From Streptomyces sp. NBC_00620 (GTDB lineage: Bacteria; Actinomycetota; Actinomycetes; Streptomycetales; Streptomycetaceae), in contig NZ_JAPENY010000003.1 of NCBI RefSeq assembly GCF_026341825.1, forward strand, positions 1,364,001 through 1,428,000: a stretch of DNA of 64,000 nucleotides. Direction: 5' to 3'. Numbering within the stretch: the stretch's first letter is position 1; each line of letters opens with the position of its first letter. The translations under genes were made by a program, and so were the position numbers. The notes under the pieces were generated by a model. That model saw nothing but the letters and a program-made list of their open reading frames with translations, did no database searches and had not been told where the DNA came from. Shown piece after piece: positions 24,338 to 32,820 of the stretch.

Positions 24338-25690
24338 TCAATCGCCCTTCACGGGCAGTTCCTTGATCCGGACGTCACGGAAGGACACCTGGTCGTCGGC
24401 CCCGTGGTTCTGGAGGCCGATGTGCCCGTCGCGCAGGCTCCGCACCGGATCGGTGTTGGTGAAATCGTTGATCTTCACGCCGTTGAGCCAGACGCGGAGC
24501 CGTTCGCCCTCCACGCGGATCTCGTACGTGTTCCACTCCCCCGGCGGGTTCAGCGCACGGTCGCGCTTCTTGATGTCGGCGGACTGGAAGCTGTACACGG
24601 CCCCAGTGGTGCGGTCGGGGGCGTCGGTCGCGTCGATCTGGATCTCGTAGCCGTTGTTCACGGCCGACCACGGGTCGTCGGAGGCCGGGAAGCCCACGAA
24701 GACACCGGAGTTGTCGTCCCCGGCCACCTGCCAGTCCAGCTTCAGCGAGTACGAACCGAAGCCGGGACCAGGATCGGAGCCGGACCCGGCGTACCAGAGC
24801 ATCCCCAGTCCGCCGCTGGACGTCAGCGTTCCGTCCTCGCTCAGCGAGAACGAACCCGGGCCCGCCTGCCGCCACGCCGACAGCGACTCGGCGGTGCCGT
24901 CGAAGAGCGGCCGGTAGCCGTTCTCCGGGCGGCAGTCGGCCTGTGCGTCGCCGACGGCGTACTGGATTCCGCCCAACAGGTGCTGACGGAAGGCCGGGTC
25001 GGCGTACGACTCCTTGGTGTGGCCGGCCCCGGTGTAGAAGGCGCGGCCGCCCCGGTACTCCTGGCACCAGGCGATCGGATGGTCGCCGCTCATCGTGCCG
25101 CCGGTGTACGAGGACTCGTCGAGCGAGGCCAGGACGTGGGCGTGTTCCCGGGGATTGGAGCGGTAGTTGTACCACTCGTCGGTCCGGTTCCACGTGCTCG
25201 CAAGGCCCGAGGTCGCCGGGTGGGCCCGGTCCTCGACGTCGACCGTCGCGGGCTGGATCGCGGGGTGCGACTGGAAGTACGCCCCCGCGAGGCCGCCGTA
25301 GAAGGCCCAGTCGTATTCGGTGTCGGCGGCCGCGTGGATGCCCACATAGCCGCCGCCCCGCTTGATGTACCGCTCGAAGGCGCCCTGTTGGGCGGTGTCG
25401 AGGACATCGCCCGTGGTGGAGAGGAAGACGACGGCGTCGTAGCGGGCGAGGTTGCCGGTGGTGAAGGCTCCGGCGTCCTCCGTCGCGTCGACGGTGAAGC
25501 CGCCGGCCGCGCCCAACTCCCGTACAGCCGCGATCCCTTCGGGAATCGAGTCGTGCCGGAAGCCGGCGGTCTTGGAGAAGACCAGGACCCGCGTCTCATC
25601 GGCTCCCTTCGACGCGGCCGGTCCCGACACACAGCCGATGAGCACGGCCGCCGCCGCGGCGGACGTCATGACTCGCGCTGGTGCGCGCAT
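24338..25690 (-). CDS. ThuA domain plus DUF1080 (3-keto-disaccharide hydrolase-like) lipoprotein
   Basis: The 450-aa protein starts at ATG 25690. A lipobox VLIGC at about residue 20 marks a lipoprotein. Residues 35-250 are a ThuA, glutamine-amidotransferase-like fold (VLVFSKTAGFRHDSIPEG, GGYVGIHAAADTEYDW, DHPIAWCQEYRGGRAFYTGAGH). Residues 260-450 are a concanavalin-type DUF1080 domain (RPLFDGTAESLSAWRQ, LKLDWQVAGDDNSGVFVGF, GLQNHG), a domain associated with hydrolysis of 3-keto glycosides. It lies beside a sugar dehydrogenase and a Gfo/Idh/MocA enzyme, so a keto-sugar route is plausible. Confidence 0.88.
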   Translation of the reverse strand: MRAPARVMTSAAAAAVLIGCVSGPAASKGADETRVLVFSKTAGFRHDSIPEGIAAVRELGAAGGFTVDATEDAGAFTTGNLARYDAVVFLSTTGDVLDTAQQGAFERYIKRGGGYVGIHAAADTEYDWAFYGGLAGAYFQSHPAIQPATVDVEDRAHPATSGLASTWNRTDEWYNYRSNPREHAHVLASLDESSYTGGTMSGDHPIAWCQEYRGGRAFYTGAGHTKESYADPAFRQHLLGGIQYAVGDAQADCRPENGYRPLFDGTAESLSAWRQAGPGSFSLSEDGTLTSSGGLGMLWYAGSGSDPGPGFGSYSLKLDWQVAGDDNSGVFVGFPASDDPWSAVNNGYEIQIDATDAPDRTTGAVYSFQSADIKKRDRALNPPGEWNTYEIRVEGERLRVWLNGVKINDFTNTDPVRSLRDGHIGLQNHGADDQVSFRDVRIKELPVKGD

Positions 25691-25705
25691 CACAGCAACA
25701 CCGCC

Positions 25706-28210
25706 TCAGCCGCTAGTCGTGAAGGTGAAGTCGTCCACGTCGTACAGCGCGCCGTTCCCGCTGCTCCCCTTGAAGACGAGGTAGAGCGAGGTCGTGCCGC
25801 GCGGGGCGCGGGACAGGTCGGCGCTCACGTCCTGGAAGGTCTCCCAGCCGCCGGTCACCGGCACGGTCGCCTTGCCCAGCACCCGGCCGGTCGGAGAGCC
25901 CGCGCGGACTTCGAGGGTGCCGCCCGCGCCGGCCGACGCGACCCGCGCCGTGATCTTCTGGGCGTTGCTCAGTACGTACGGCGTGAACGAGATCCAGTCG
26001 CCGTTGTCGATGTCGCCGACCGTCTCGCCGCCGTGCGCGGTCGCCTTCGAGATGACCGTGATCCCCGAGGACGTGCCGAAGTGCTCGGCCTGACGGTGCT
26101 TGGGCTGCACGACGGCCTGGTCGTGGCTGGTCAGCGGAGCCTGGCCACCGCCTCCGCCGTCCGTGTACTCGGCGTCGAAGACTCCGAAGATGTTCGCGTC
26201 GTCGTCGTGGCCGTCGCCCGCGCCGGTCTGGATGGTGCCGGTGCAGCCGTTGGCCGAGGTCAGCACATGGCCGTGACTGTCGTGTCCGAGGATGAAGTTG
26301 ACCTTAACCTTGGCGCAGTCGATCGCCTTGCCGTCCTCCGGGTCGGTGACCTTCACCTTGAACGGAACGGCGTCGCCGAAGTTGAACAGCTGGCCGTCCT
26401 GAGGCAGTTGGAGCGTGACCGTGGGCGCGGTGTTGCCGACCACGATCTGCACGCTCGCGCTGCCGGTACGCCCGGTGGCGTCCTTGGCCGTCACCGTCGC
26501 CGTGTACGTGCCGTTCTTCTTGTACTTGTACGTCGGGTTCGCCGCGGTCGAGGTTCCGCCGTCGCCGAAGTCCCAGCTGTACGTGAGGGCGTCACCGTCG
26601 GCGTCGGTCGAACCGGCGGACGAGAACTTCACCTTCAGCGCGGCCTGTCCCGAGGTGCGGTCGGCCGCGGCCTGCGCGACCGGGGAGTGCCCGTCGGTGG
26701 CGTTCTCGATCCGGTACAGACCCGAGTGCTCGTCGCCGCCGAACCAGGCGGTGCCGTAGTCGAGGACGTACAGCGCTCCGTCGGGGCCGAACGCCATGTC
26801 CATGATCTGGGTGCCCGTCCAGGGGATGTCGTTGATGGACTGCACGGTGCCGTTGGCGTCCGACTCGATCCGCTTGATCCAGCGGCGGCCGAACTCGCCC
26901 GCGAAGAAGTCGCCGTCGTAGGCCTCCGGGAACTTCACCGGCGAGTCGAGCGAGGCGTCGTAGTGGTAGACCGGGCCACCCATCGGGGACTCCGAGCCGC
27001 TGCCGAACTCCGGGACGGACGCGCCGTCGTAGGGGATCCAGGCGGCCTGGGCCGGCGGCAGGTCGGTGAGACCGGTGTTGTTGGGCGAGGTGTTCTTGGG
27101 GGCGGCGCAGTCGAAGGCCGCGCCCGAGGTGCCGGTGGCGAAGTCGTAGTCCACGTAGGCGTCGTTGGCGCCGGTGCAGTACGGCCAGCCGAAGTTGCCG
27201 GGGGCGGTGACGCGAGCGAACTCGACCTGTCCGGCGGGGCCGCGTGTCGGGTCGGCGGCGCCGGCGTCGGGGCCGTACTCGCCGACGTACAGGATGCCTG
27301 TCGCCTTGTCGACGCTGAAGCGGAACGGGTTGCGGAAGCCCATCGCGTAGATCTCGGGGCGCGTCTTGTCCGTGCCGGGCGCGAAGAGGTTGCCGTCGGG
27401 GATGGCGTACGAGCCGTCGGCGTTCACCTTGATGCGCAGGATCTTGCCGCGCAGGTCGTTGGTGTTGCCGGCGGAACGCTGGGCGTCGAAGGCCGGGTTG
27501 CGGTCGGCGCGCTCGTCGATGGGCGTGAAGCCCTGCGACTGGAAGGGGTTGGAGTCGTCGCCGGTCGACAGGTAGAGGTTTCCGGCCGCGTCGAAGTCGA
27601 TGTCGCCGCCGACGTGGCAGCAGATGCCGCGGGAGGCCTGGACGTCGAGGACCTTCGTCTCGCTCGCGTTGTTCAGGGTGCCGTCGGCGTTCAGGACGAA
27701 CCGCGAGAGGCGGTTGACGCCGTCGAAAGGTGCGAAGTCGGCGGCCGTGCCGGTCTCGGGGGCGTCGCCCGCGGGGGTGTTCAGCGGAGGCGCGTAGTAG
27801 AGGTAGATGAAGCGGTTCTGGGCAAAGCCGGGGTCGAGGCCGATGCCCTGCAGGCCCTCCTCGTCGTGCGAGTACACGTCGATCTTGCCCGCGAGCTTGG
27901 TGTTGCCCGCGCTGTCGGTGAGACGGAGTTCGCCGTCGCGTGAGGTGGTCAGGACCGAGCGGTCCGGGAGCACGGCCAGCGACATGGGCTCGCCGACCTC
28001 GGGTTCGCCCTTGGCGAGGGTGACCTGCTGGAAGTCCTCGGCAGCGGCGGTGACTTCGGCGGGGTCGGCGACGGCTGCGCCGGCCGCGGGTGCGGTGAGG
28101 GTGAGAGAGGCGGCCGCGAGGATCGCGCCGCTCAGCAGGGCGAGTGCCCCGCGTAGTCTCGGGCGTCTTGTGTGGCTTCTGTTCTTCCTGTTACTGGCGT
28201 ACGGGTGCAC
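25706..28210 (-). CDS. Secreted PQQ-dependent sugar dehydrogenase-like protein with PKD and carbohydrate-binding domains
   Basis: The 834-aa protein starts at GTG 28210 with GGAGG six bases upstream. After a Sec signal (RGALALLSGAILAAASLTL) comes a six-bladed glucose/sorbosone dehydrogenase propeller (EGLQGIGLDPGF, LYLSTGDDSNPFQSQG, RGKILRIKVNADG, YAMGFRNPFRFSVD, GEYGPDAG, FGPDGALYVLDYG). A PKD domain follows around residue 505-590 (SSAGSTDADGDALTYSWDFGDGG) and a CBM6-like C-terminus (GGETVGDIDNGDWISF). It is an extracellular sugar oxidoreductase candidate; whether PQQ is used is not shown by sequence. It ends 16 bases before the ThuA gene. Confidence 0.88.
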   Translation of the reverse strand: MHPYASNRKNRSHTRRPRLRGALALLSGAILAAASLTLTAPAAGAAVADPAEVTAAAEDFQQVTLAKGEPEVGEPMSLAVLPDRSVLTTSRDGELRLTDSAGNTKLAGKIDVYSHDEEGLQGIGLDPGFAQNRFIYLYYAPPLNTPAGDAPETGTAADFAPFDGVNRLSRFVLNADGTLNNASETKVLDVQASRGICCHVGGDIDFDAAGNLYLSTGDDSNPFQSQGFTPIDERADRNPAFDAQRSAGNTNDLRGKILRIKVNADGSYAIPDGNLFAPGTDKTRPEIYAMGFRNPFRFSVDKATGILYVGEYGPDAGAADPTRGPAGQVEFARVTAPGNFGWPYCTGANDAYVDYDFATGTSGAAFDCAAPKNTSPNNTGLTDLPPAQAAWIPYDGASVPEFGSGSESPMGGPVYHYDASLDSPVKFPEAYDGDFFAGEFGRRWIKRIESDANGTVQSINDIPWTGTQIMDMAFGPDGALYVLDYGTAWFGGDEHSGLYRIENATDGHSPVAQAAADRTSGQAALKVKFSSAGSTDADGDALTYSWDFGDGGTSTAANPTYKYKKNGTYTATVTAKDATGRTGSASVQIVVGNTAPTVTLQLPQDGQLFNFGDAVPFKVKVTDPEDGKAIDCAKVKVNFILGHDSHGHVLTSANGCTGTIQTGAGDGHDDDANIFGVFDAEYTDGGGGGQAPLTSHDQAVVQPKHRQAEHFGTSSGITVISKATAHGGETVGDIDNGDWISFTPYVLSNAQKITARVASAGAGGTLEVRAGSPTGRVLGKATVPVTGGWETFQDVSADLSRAPRGTTSLYLVFKGSSGNGALYDVDDFTFTTSG

Positions 28211-28383
28211 GAAATGCCTCCATGAAGGGGCTGGTCGTACGGGCGGGTGCCGCGGTGCGGCGATACGCCGGGGTGCGCCGTCACCCCGGAGAGCGGAACT
28301 CTGTGAACTGCGCGATGAAATCCGCGCCATGTGAGCCGCGCGATGTGAACTGCGCGATCCAAGCCGTGAATGTGCGATGCGGC

Positions 28384-29388
28384 CTAGTCGTTGCCGCCGA
28401 ACGCCGCGTCGAACGATGCCGACGGTGGCTCGAAGTCGTATGCCTTGAGGCGGGTCAGGGCCTCGGGTGCGCCCTGGAGCCGGTCCATGCCGGCGTCCTC
28501 CCACTCCACGGAGATGGGGCCCGTGTAGTCGATGGACCGCAGCATGCGGAAGACGTCCTCCCAGGGGACATCGCCGTGGCCTGCGGAGACGAAGTCCCAG
28601 CCGCGGCGCGGGTCGCCCCAGGGCAGGTGCGAGCCGAGGCGGCCGTTGCGGCCGTCGAGCCGCTTGCGGGCTTCCTTGCAGTCGACGTGGTAGATCCGGT
28701 CGCGGAAGTCGTAGAGGAACCCGACGGGGTCGAGGTCCTGCCACACGAAGTGCGAGGGGTCGAAGTTCAGGCCGAAGGCGGGGCGGTGGCCGACTGCCTC
28801 CAGTGCCTTGTGAGTTGTCCAGTAGTCGTACGCGATCTCGCTGGGGTGGACCTCGTGCGCGAACCGCACGCCCTGCGCGTCGAAGACGTCCAGGATCGGG
28901 TTCCAGCGCTCGGCGAAGTCCTCGTAGCCGCGCTCGATCATCGACTCGGGAGCGGGCGGGAACATCGCGACCAGGTGCCAGATGGCGGAGCCGGTGAAGC
29001 CGATGACGGTGTCGACGCCGAAGGCGGCCGCCGCTCGTGCGGTGTCGGCGATCTCGGCGGCGGCCCGCTGCCGCACGCCCTCACCGTCACCGTCGCCCCA
29101 GATGCGGGCGGGCAGGATGGCCTTGTGGCGTTCGTCGATGATGGCGTCGCAGACGGCCTGGCCGACCAGGTGGTTGGAGATCGCCCAGCACTTGAGGCCG
29201 TACTTGTCGAGCAGTGCGTGCCGGGAGTCGATGTAGCCCGGGTCAGCGAGCGCCTTGTCGACCTCGAAGTGGTCGCCCCAGCAGGCGAGTTCGAGTCCGT
29301 CGTAGCCGAAGTCGCGGGCGAGGCGGCAGACTTCCTCGAGCGGCAGGTCGGCCCACTGGCCGGTGAAGAGTGTGAAGGTGCGCGGCAT
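28384..29388 (-). CDS. Sugar phosphate isomerase/epimerase
   Basis: The 334-aa TIM-barrel protein starts at ATG 29388, a few bases after the Gfo/Idh/MocA stop. It contains FTGQWADLPLEEVCRLARDFGYDGLELACWGDHF, FAHEVHPSEIAYDYWTT (metal Glu), FGLNFDPSHFVWQ (Asp/His) and VSVEWEDA-like ISVEWEDAGMDR (Glu), the metal ligands of the xylose isomerase-like fold. This branch commonly pairs with MocA-type dehydrogenases in inositol or keto-sugar catabolism. It is the last gene of the transporter-dehydrogenase unit on this strand. Confidence 0.9.
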   Translation of the reverse strand: MPRTFTLFTGQWADLPLEEVCRLARDFGYDGLELACWGDHFEVDKALADPGYIDSRHALLDKYGLKCWAISNHLVGQAVCDAIIDERHKAILPARIWGDGDGEGVRQRAAAEIADTARAAAAFGVDTVIGFTGSAIWHLVAMFPPAPESMIERGYEDFAERWNPILDVFDAQGVRFAHEVHPSEIAYDYWTTHKALEAVGHRPAFGLNFDPSHFVWQDLDPVGFLYDFRDRIYHVDCKEARKRLDGRNGRLGSHLPWGDPRRGWDFVSAGHGDVPWEDVFRMLRSIDYTGPISVEWEDAGMDRLQGAPEALTRLKAYDFEPPSASFDAAFGGND

Positions 29389-29391
29389 GGC

Positions 29392-30660
29392 TTAAAGGCC
29401 TCCTCGAACCGCTATGGGCGTATGGACCGCTATGGGGGTGTAGACGGAGTTCTTCTCTGCGCTCTCCTCCACCGCTGCCAGCACACGCTGCACTTGCAGC
29501 CCGTCGGCGAAGGACGGCACCGGACGGTGGCCGGCCGCGATGGCCTGCACCAGGTCGCGGGCCTGGTGCACGAAGGTGTGCTCGTAGCCGAGGCCGTGGC
29601 CCGGCGGCCACCAGGCGTCCAGGTAGGGGTGGTCGGGCTCGGTGACCAGGATGCGGCGGAAGCCCGCGTGCGCGCCGGGTTCGGTGTGGTCGTGGTACGA
29701 GAGTTCGTTGAGGCGTTCCAGGTCGAAGGCCAACGAGCCGCGCTCGCCGTTGAGTTCGATGCGCAGGGAGTTCTTGCGGCCGGTCGCGAACCGGGAGGCC
29801 TCGAAGGAGGCGAGGGCGCCGGAGGCGAAGCGGCCGGTGAAGAGGGCGGCGTCGTCGACGGTGACCGTGCCGACGCCACCGCCGGCTTCGGATGCCGCCG
29901 ACAGGCCGCTCGTCGTCCCGCCGGGCAGCGGCCGCTCCCGTACGAACGTCTCGGTGAGCGCGGAGACCCCGACGACCGGCTCCCCCGCCAGATACTGCGC
30001 GAGGTCGATGATGTGCGCCCCCAGGTCCCCGAGCGCGCCCGAGCCGGCGACCTCCTTGCGCAGCCGCCAGGTGAGCGGGAACTCCGGGTCCACCAGCCAG
30101 TCCTGAAGGTACGTCACCCGGACGTGCCGCAGAGCTCCCAGGCGCCCTTCGGCGACCATCGACCGGGCCAGTGAAGTGGCGGGCAGCCGACGGTAGTTGA
30201 AGCCGACCATGGCCAACTGACCGCGCTGCTCGGCAGCTTCGGCGGCCTCCGTCATCACCTCCGCCTCCGCGACCGTGTTCGCGAGGGGCTTCTCGCACAG
30301 CACGTGTTTGCCCGCGGCCAGGGCGGCGACGGCGATCTCGGCGTGGCTGTCGCCGGGGGTGCAGATGTCGACGAGGTCGACGTCGTCCCGGGCGATCAGG
30401 GCGCGCCAGTCGGTCTCGGCCGCCGCCCAGCCGTGCCGGTCCGCCATCGCCCGCACGGCTTCGCCGTCACGCCCGCAGACCGCGGCGAGGACCGGTCGGC
30501 GCGGCAGGTCGAAGACGTGGCCCACGGTGCGCCAGCCCTGGGAGTGGGCGGCGCCCATGAAGGCGTAACCGACCATGCCCACGCCCAATGGCGGCTTCGC
30601 GGCCTCGGCCGGCGCCCCGGCGGCTGCCTCGACCTCGTCGCCCTGGTGCGGCTGTCCCAT
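29392..30660 (-). CDS. Gfo/Idh/MocA-family NAD(P)-dependent oxidoreductase
   Basis: The 422-aa protein starts at ATG 30660 with GGAGG upstream. The Rossmann motif GVGMVGYAFMGAAHSQGW lies near residue 25, HVLCEKPLANT carries the family Lys of the EKP motif, and GDLGAHIIDLAQYLAG supplies the conserved substrate-binding Asp/His. It probably oxidises a sugar or inositol imported by the adjoining ABC transporter. The isomerase gene follows almost immediately, so the two should act in sequence. Confidence 0.92.
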   Translation of the reverse strand: MGQPHQGDEVEAAAGAPAEAAKPPLGVGMVGYAFMGAAHSQGWRTVGHVFDLPRRPVLAAVCGRDGEAVRAMADRHGWAAAETDWRALIARDDVDLVDICTPGDSHAEIAVAALAAGKHVLCEKPLANTVAEAEVMTEAAEAAEQRGQLAMVGFNYRRLPATSLARSMVAEGRLGALRHVRVTYLQDWLVDPEFPLTWRLRKEVAGSGALGDLGAHIIDLAQYLAGEPVVGVSALTETFVRERPLPGGTTSGLSAASEAGGGVGTVTVDDAALFTGRFASGALASFEASRFATGRKNSLRIELNGERGSLAFDLERLNELSYHDHTEPGAHAGFRRILVTEPDHPYLDAWWPPGHGLGYEHTFVHQARDLVQAIAAGHRPVPSFADGLQVQRVLAAVEESAEKNSVYTPIAVHTPIAVRGGL

Positions 30661-30739
30661 GCGGATGTCCTCCTCGTCGTCGTGGCGCAGTGGGGGGTGG
30701 GGGCCTGATCCGCAGGCCAGGCCCCTGGTACTGGGCGCC

Positions 30740-31780
30740 TCACTTGAAGCCGGTGGACATGTACTGGCCGACGTTCTCCTTGTCGACGACGGCCGAGTAG
30801 AGCGTGATGGAGGCCGGGATCTCGAACTCGGCGAGGCCGCCGATGCCCTTGGCCTGGCCGAGCGCGCGGGCGAGGTCGATGGCGGAGGCGGCCATGGTCG
30901 GCGGGTAGAGGACGGTGGCCTTGAGGACGCCGTCGTCCGCCTCGATGGCCTGCATGGCGGAGAGCGCGCCCGCGCCGCCGACCATCAGGAAGTCGTCACG
31001 CCCGGCCTGCTCGATGGCGCGCAGGGCGCCGACTCCCTGGTCGTCGTCGTGGTTCCACAGGGCGTCGAAGTTCGACTGGGCCTGCAGGAGCTGGGACATC
31101 TTGGCCTGCCCCGACTCGACGGTGAACTCGGCGGCCTGGCGGGCGACCTTCTTGATGTTCGGGTAGTTCTTCAGGGCGGCGTCGAAGCCCTGGGTGCGCT
31201 GCTGGGTCAGCTCCAGGTTGTCGAGCCCGGCGAGTTCGATGACCTTGGCGTTCTGCTTGTCCTTGAGCTTCTCGCCGATGTAGTGGCCGGCGTTGAGGCC
31301 CATGCCGTAGTTGTCGCCGCCTATCCAACAGCGGTACGCCTGGGGCGAGTTGAAGATCCGGTCGAGGTTGATGACCGGGATCCCGGCCCGCATGGCCTGC
31401 AGGCCCACCTGGGTGAGCGCCTTGCCGTCGGCGGGCAGTACGACCAGGACGTCGACCTTCTTGTTGATCAGGGTCTCGATCTGGCCGATCTGCGCGGCGG
31501 TGTCGTTGGAGCCCTCGGTGATCTCCAGCGTCACGTCCGAGTACTTCTTTGCACGGCTCTTGGCGTTGTCATTGATCGCGTTGAGCCAGCCGTGGTCGGC
31601 CTGTGGCCCGGCGAAGCCGATGGTGACCTCCTTGCCGGGTGTGTCGGAGGCGGCGGCCGGCTGGTCGTTCGCCGCGTTGTCGTCGTCGGACTCGTTGCTG
31701 GTGCAGCCGGCGAGCAGGACGCCGGCCCCGACGGCGGCGGTCCCGAAGAGCAGTCCCCTGCGGCTCGTGAGCTCTGGCAT
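30740..31780 (-). CDS. Sugar ABC transporter substrate-binding lipoprotein
   Basis: The 346-aa protein starts at ATG 31780. It has twin Arg (TSRRGLLFGTAAVGAGVLLAGC) ending in a lipobox, then a periplasmic-binding-protein type I fold as in ribose/inositol binders (TIGFAGPQADHGWLNAINDNAK, VVLPADGKALTQVGLQAMRAGIPVINLDRIF, GGDNYGMGLNAGHYIGE, WNHDDDQGVGALRAI). It delivers a sugar to the permease encoded 17 bases upstream. The ligand is unknown. Confidence 0.92.
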   Translation of the reverse strand: MPELTSRRGLLFGTAAVGAGVLLAGCTSNESDDDNAANDQPAAASDTPGKEVTIGFAGPQADHGWLNAINDNAKSRAKKYSDVTLEITEGSNDTAAQIGQIETLINKKVDVLVVLPADGKALTQVGLQAMRAGIPVINLDRIFNSPQAYRCWIGGDNYGMGLNAGHYIGEKLKDKQNAKVIELAGLDNLELTQQRTQGFDAALKNYPNIKKVARQAAEFTVESGQAKMSQLLQAQSNFDALWNHDDDQGVGALRAIEQAGRDDFLMVGGAGALSAMQAIEADDGVLKATVLYPPTMAASAIDLARALGQAKGIGGLAEFEIPASITLYSAVVDKENVGQYMSTGFK

Positions 31781-31797
31781 GGCGGTGGACCCTTCCC

Positions 31798-32820
31798 TCA
31801 AGTCGTGCTTGCGGTACGGCGCTGGACGAGCACGGCGGCCACGATGATCGCGCCCTTGGCGATCTGCTGGACGTCGCTCTGCAGGTTGTTGAGCGCGAAG
31901 ATGTTGGTGATCGTGGTGAAGATCAGGACGCCGAGCACCGAGCCGACGATGGTGCCGCGGCCCCCGCTGAGCAGCGTGCCGCCGATGATCGCGGCCGCGA
32001 TGGCGTCGAGTTCGTACAGGTTGCCGTTGGTGTTCTGGCCCGAGCCGGACAGGATGATCAGCAGGAACGCGGCGATACCGCAGCACAGTCCGGAGAGCAG
32101 ATACAGATAGAGCCGCTGCCGTCGTACGTCGATGCCCGCGAGGCGTGCCGCCTCCGCGTTGCCGCCGACCGCGACCGTGCGGCGGCCGAAGGTGGTGCGG
32201 TTGAGGAGCAGCCAGCCGATGATCGTGACGACGGCGAAGACCATGACCAGCGGCGGAATACCGAGCACGTACGAGTCCCGCTCGCCGAGCTTCAGGATGC
32301 CGTCGATGTTGACGATCTGCGTCTTGCCGTCGGTGATCTGGAGGGCCAGTCCGCGGGCCGAGGCGAGCATGGCCAGTGTCGCAATGAACGGGACCATCGC
32401 GCCGTAGGCGATGAGCATTCCGTTGACCAGGCCGCAGGCGACGCCGACGAGCACGGCGGTGAAGAGGACGCCCGCGAAGCCGAAGTCCTGGGTGGCGACC
32501 GTAGTCGCCCAGACGGAGGCGAGGGCGACGATCGCGCCGACCGACAGGTCGATGCCGCCGGAGGTGATGACGAAGGTCATGCCGACGGTGACGACGCCGA
32601 TCACCGAGGCCTGGGTGAGGACGAGTTGGAGGTTGCGGGTGTCGAGGAACTCGTCGGGCTTGGTGATGCCGCCGATGAGGATCAGGGCGGCGAGCACGCC
32701 GAGGAGGGAGAGCGTACGGACGTCGGCGCGGGCCCCGAGGGTCCGCCACGGGCTTGTCCGGTCCACCGGCGAGACCTTGCGGGTGTCACCGGGCCTGGGA
32801 GGTGACGCTGGCTGCGTCAT
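31798..32820 (-). CDS. Sugar ABC transporter permease (ribose/RbsC type)
   Basis: The 340-aa membrane protein starts at ATG 32820, overlapping the ATPase stop (ATGA). It shows the RbsC-type motif TSGGIDLSVGAIVALAS and the signature AVGGNAEAARLAGIDV for ATPase contact, with about ten hydrophobic spans and IAAAIIGGTLLSGGRGTIVGSVLG near the C-terminus. A single permease gene implies a homodimer. It forms the membrane channel for the neighbouring binding protein and double ATPase. Confidence 0.93.
   Translation of the reverse strand: MTQPASPPRPGDTRKVSPVDRTSPWRTLGARADVRTLSLLGVLAALILIGGITKPDEFLDTRNLQLVLTQASVIGVVTVGMTFVITSGGIDLSVGAIVALASVWATTVATQDFGFAGVLFTAVLVGVACGLVNGMLIAYGAMVPFIATLAMLASARGLALQITDGKTQIVNIDGILKLGERDSYVLGIPPLVMVFAVVTIIGWLLLNRTTFGRRTVAVGGNAEAARLAGIDVRRQRLYLYLLSGLCCGIAAFLLIILSGSGQNTNGNLYELDAIAAAIIGGTLLSGGRGTIVGSVLGVLIFTTITNIFALNNLQSDVQQIAKGAIIVAAVLVQRRTASTT

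Noticed and set aside
23990..27943. Open frame of 1317 codons on the plus strand
   Set aside because: It crosses antisense to four clear genes and the repetitive Val/Gly/Arg text is a GC shadow.
28144..30174. Open frame of 676 codons on the plus strand
   Set aside because: Antisense to the isomerase and MocA-type dehydrogenase genes, which carry full motifs.
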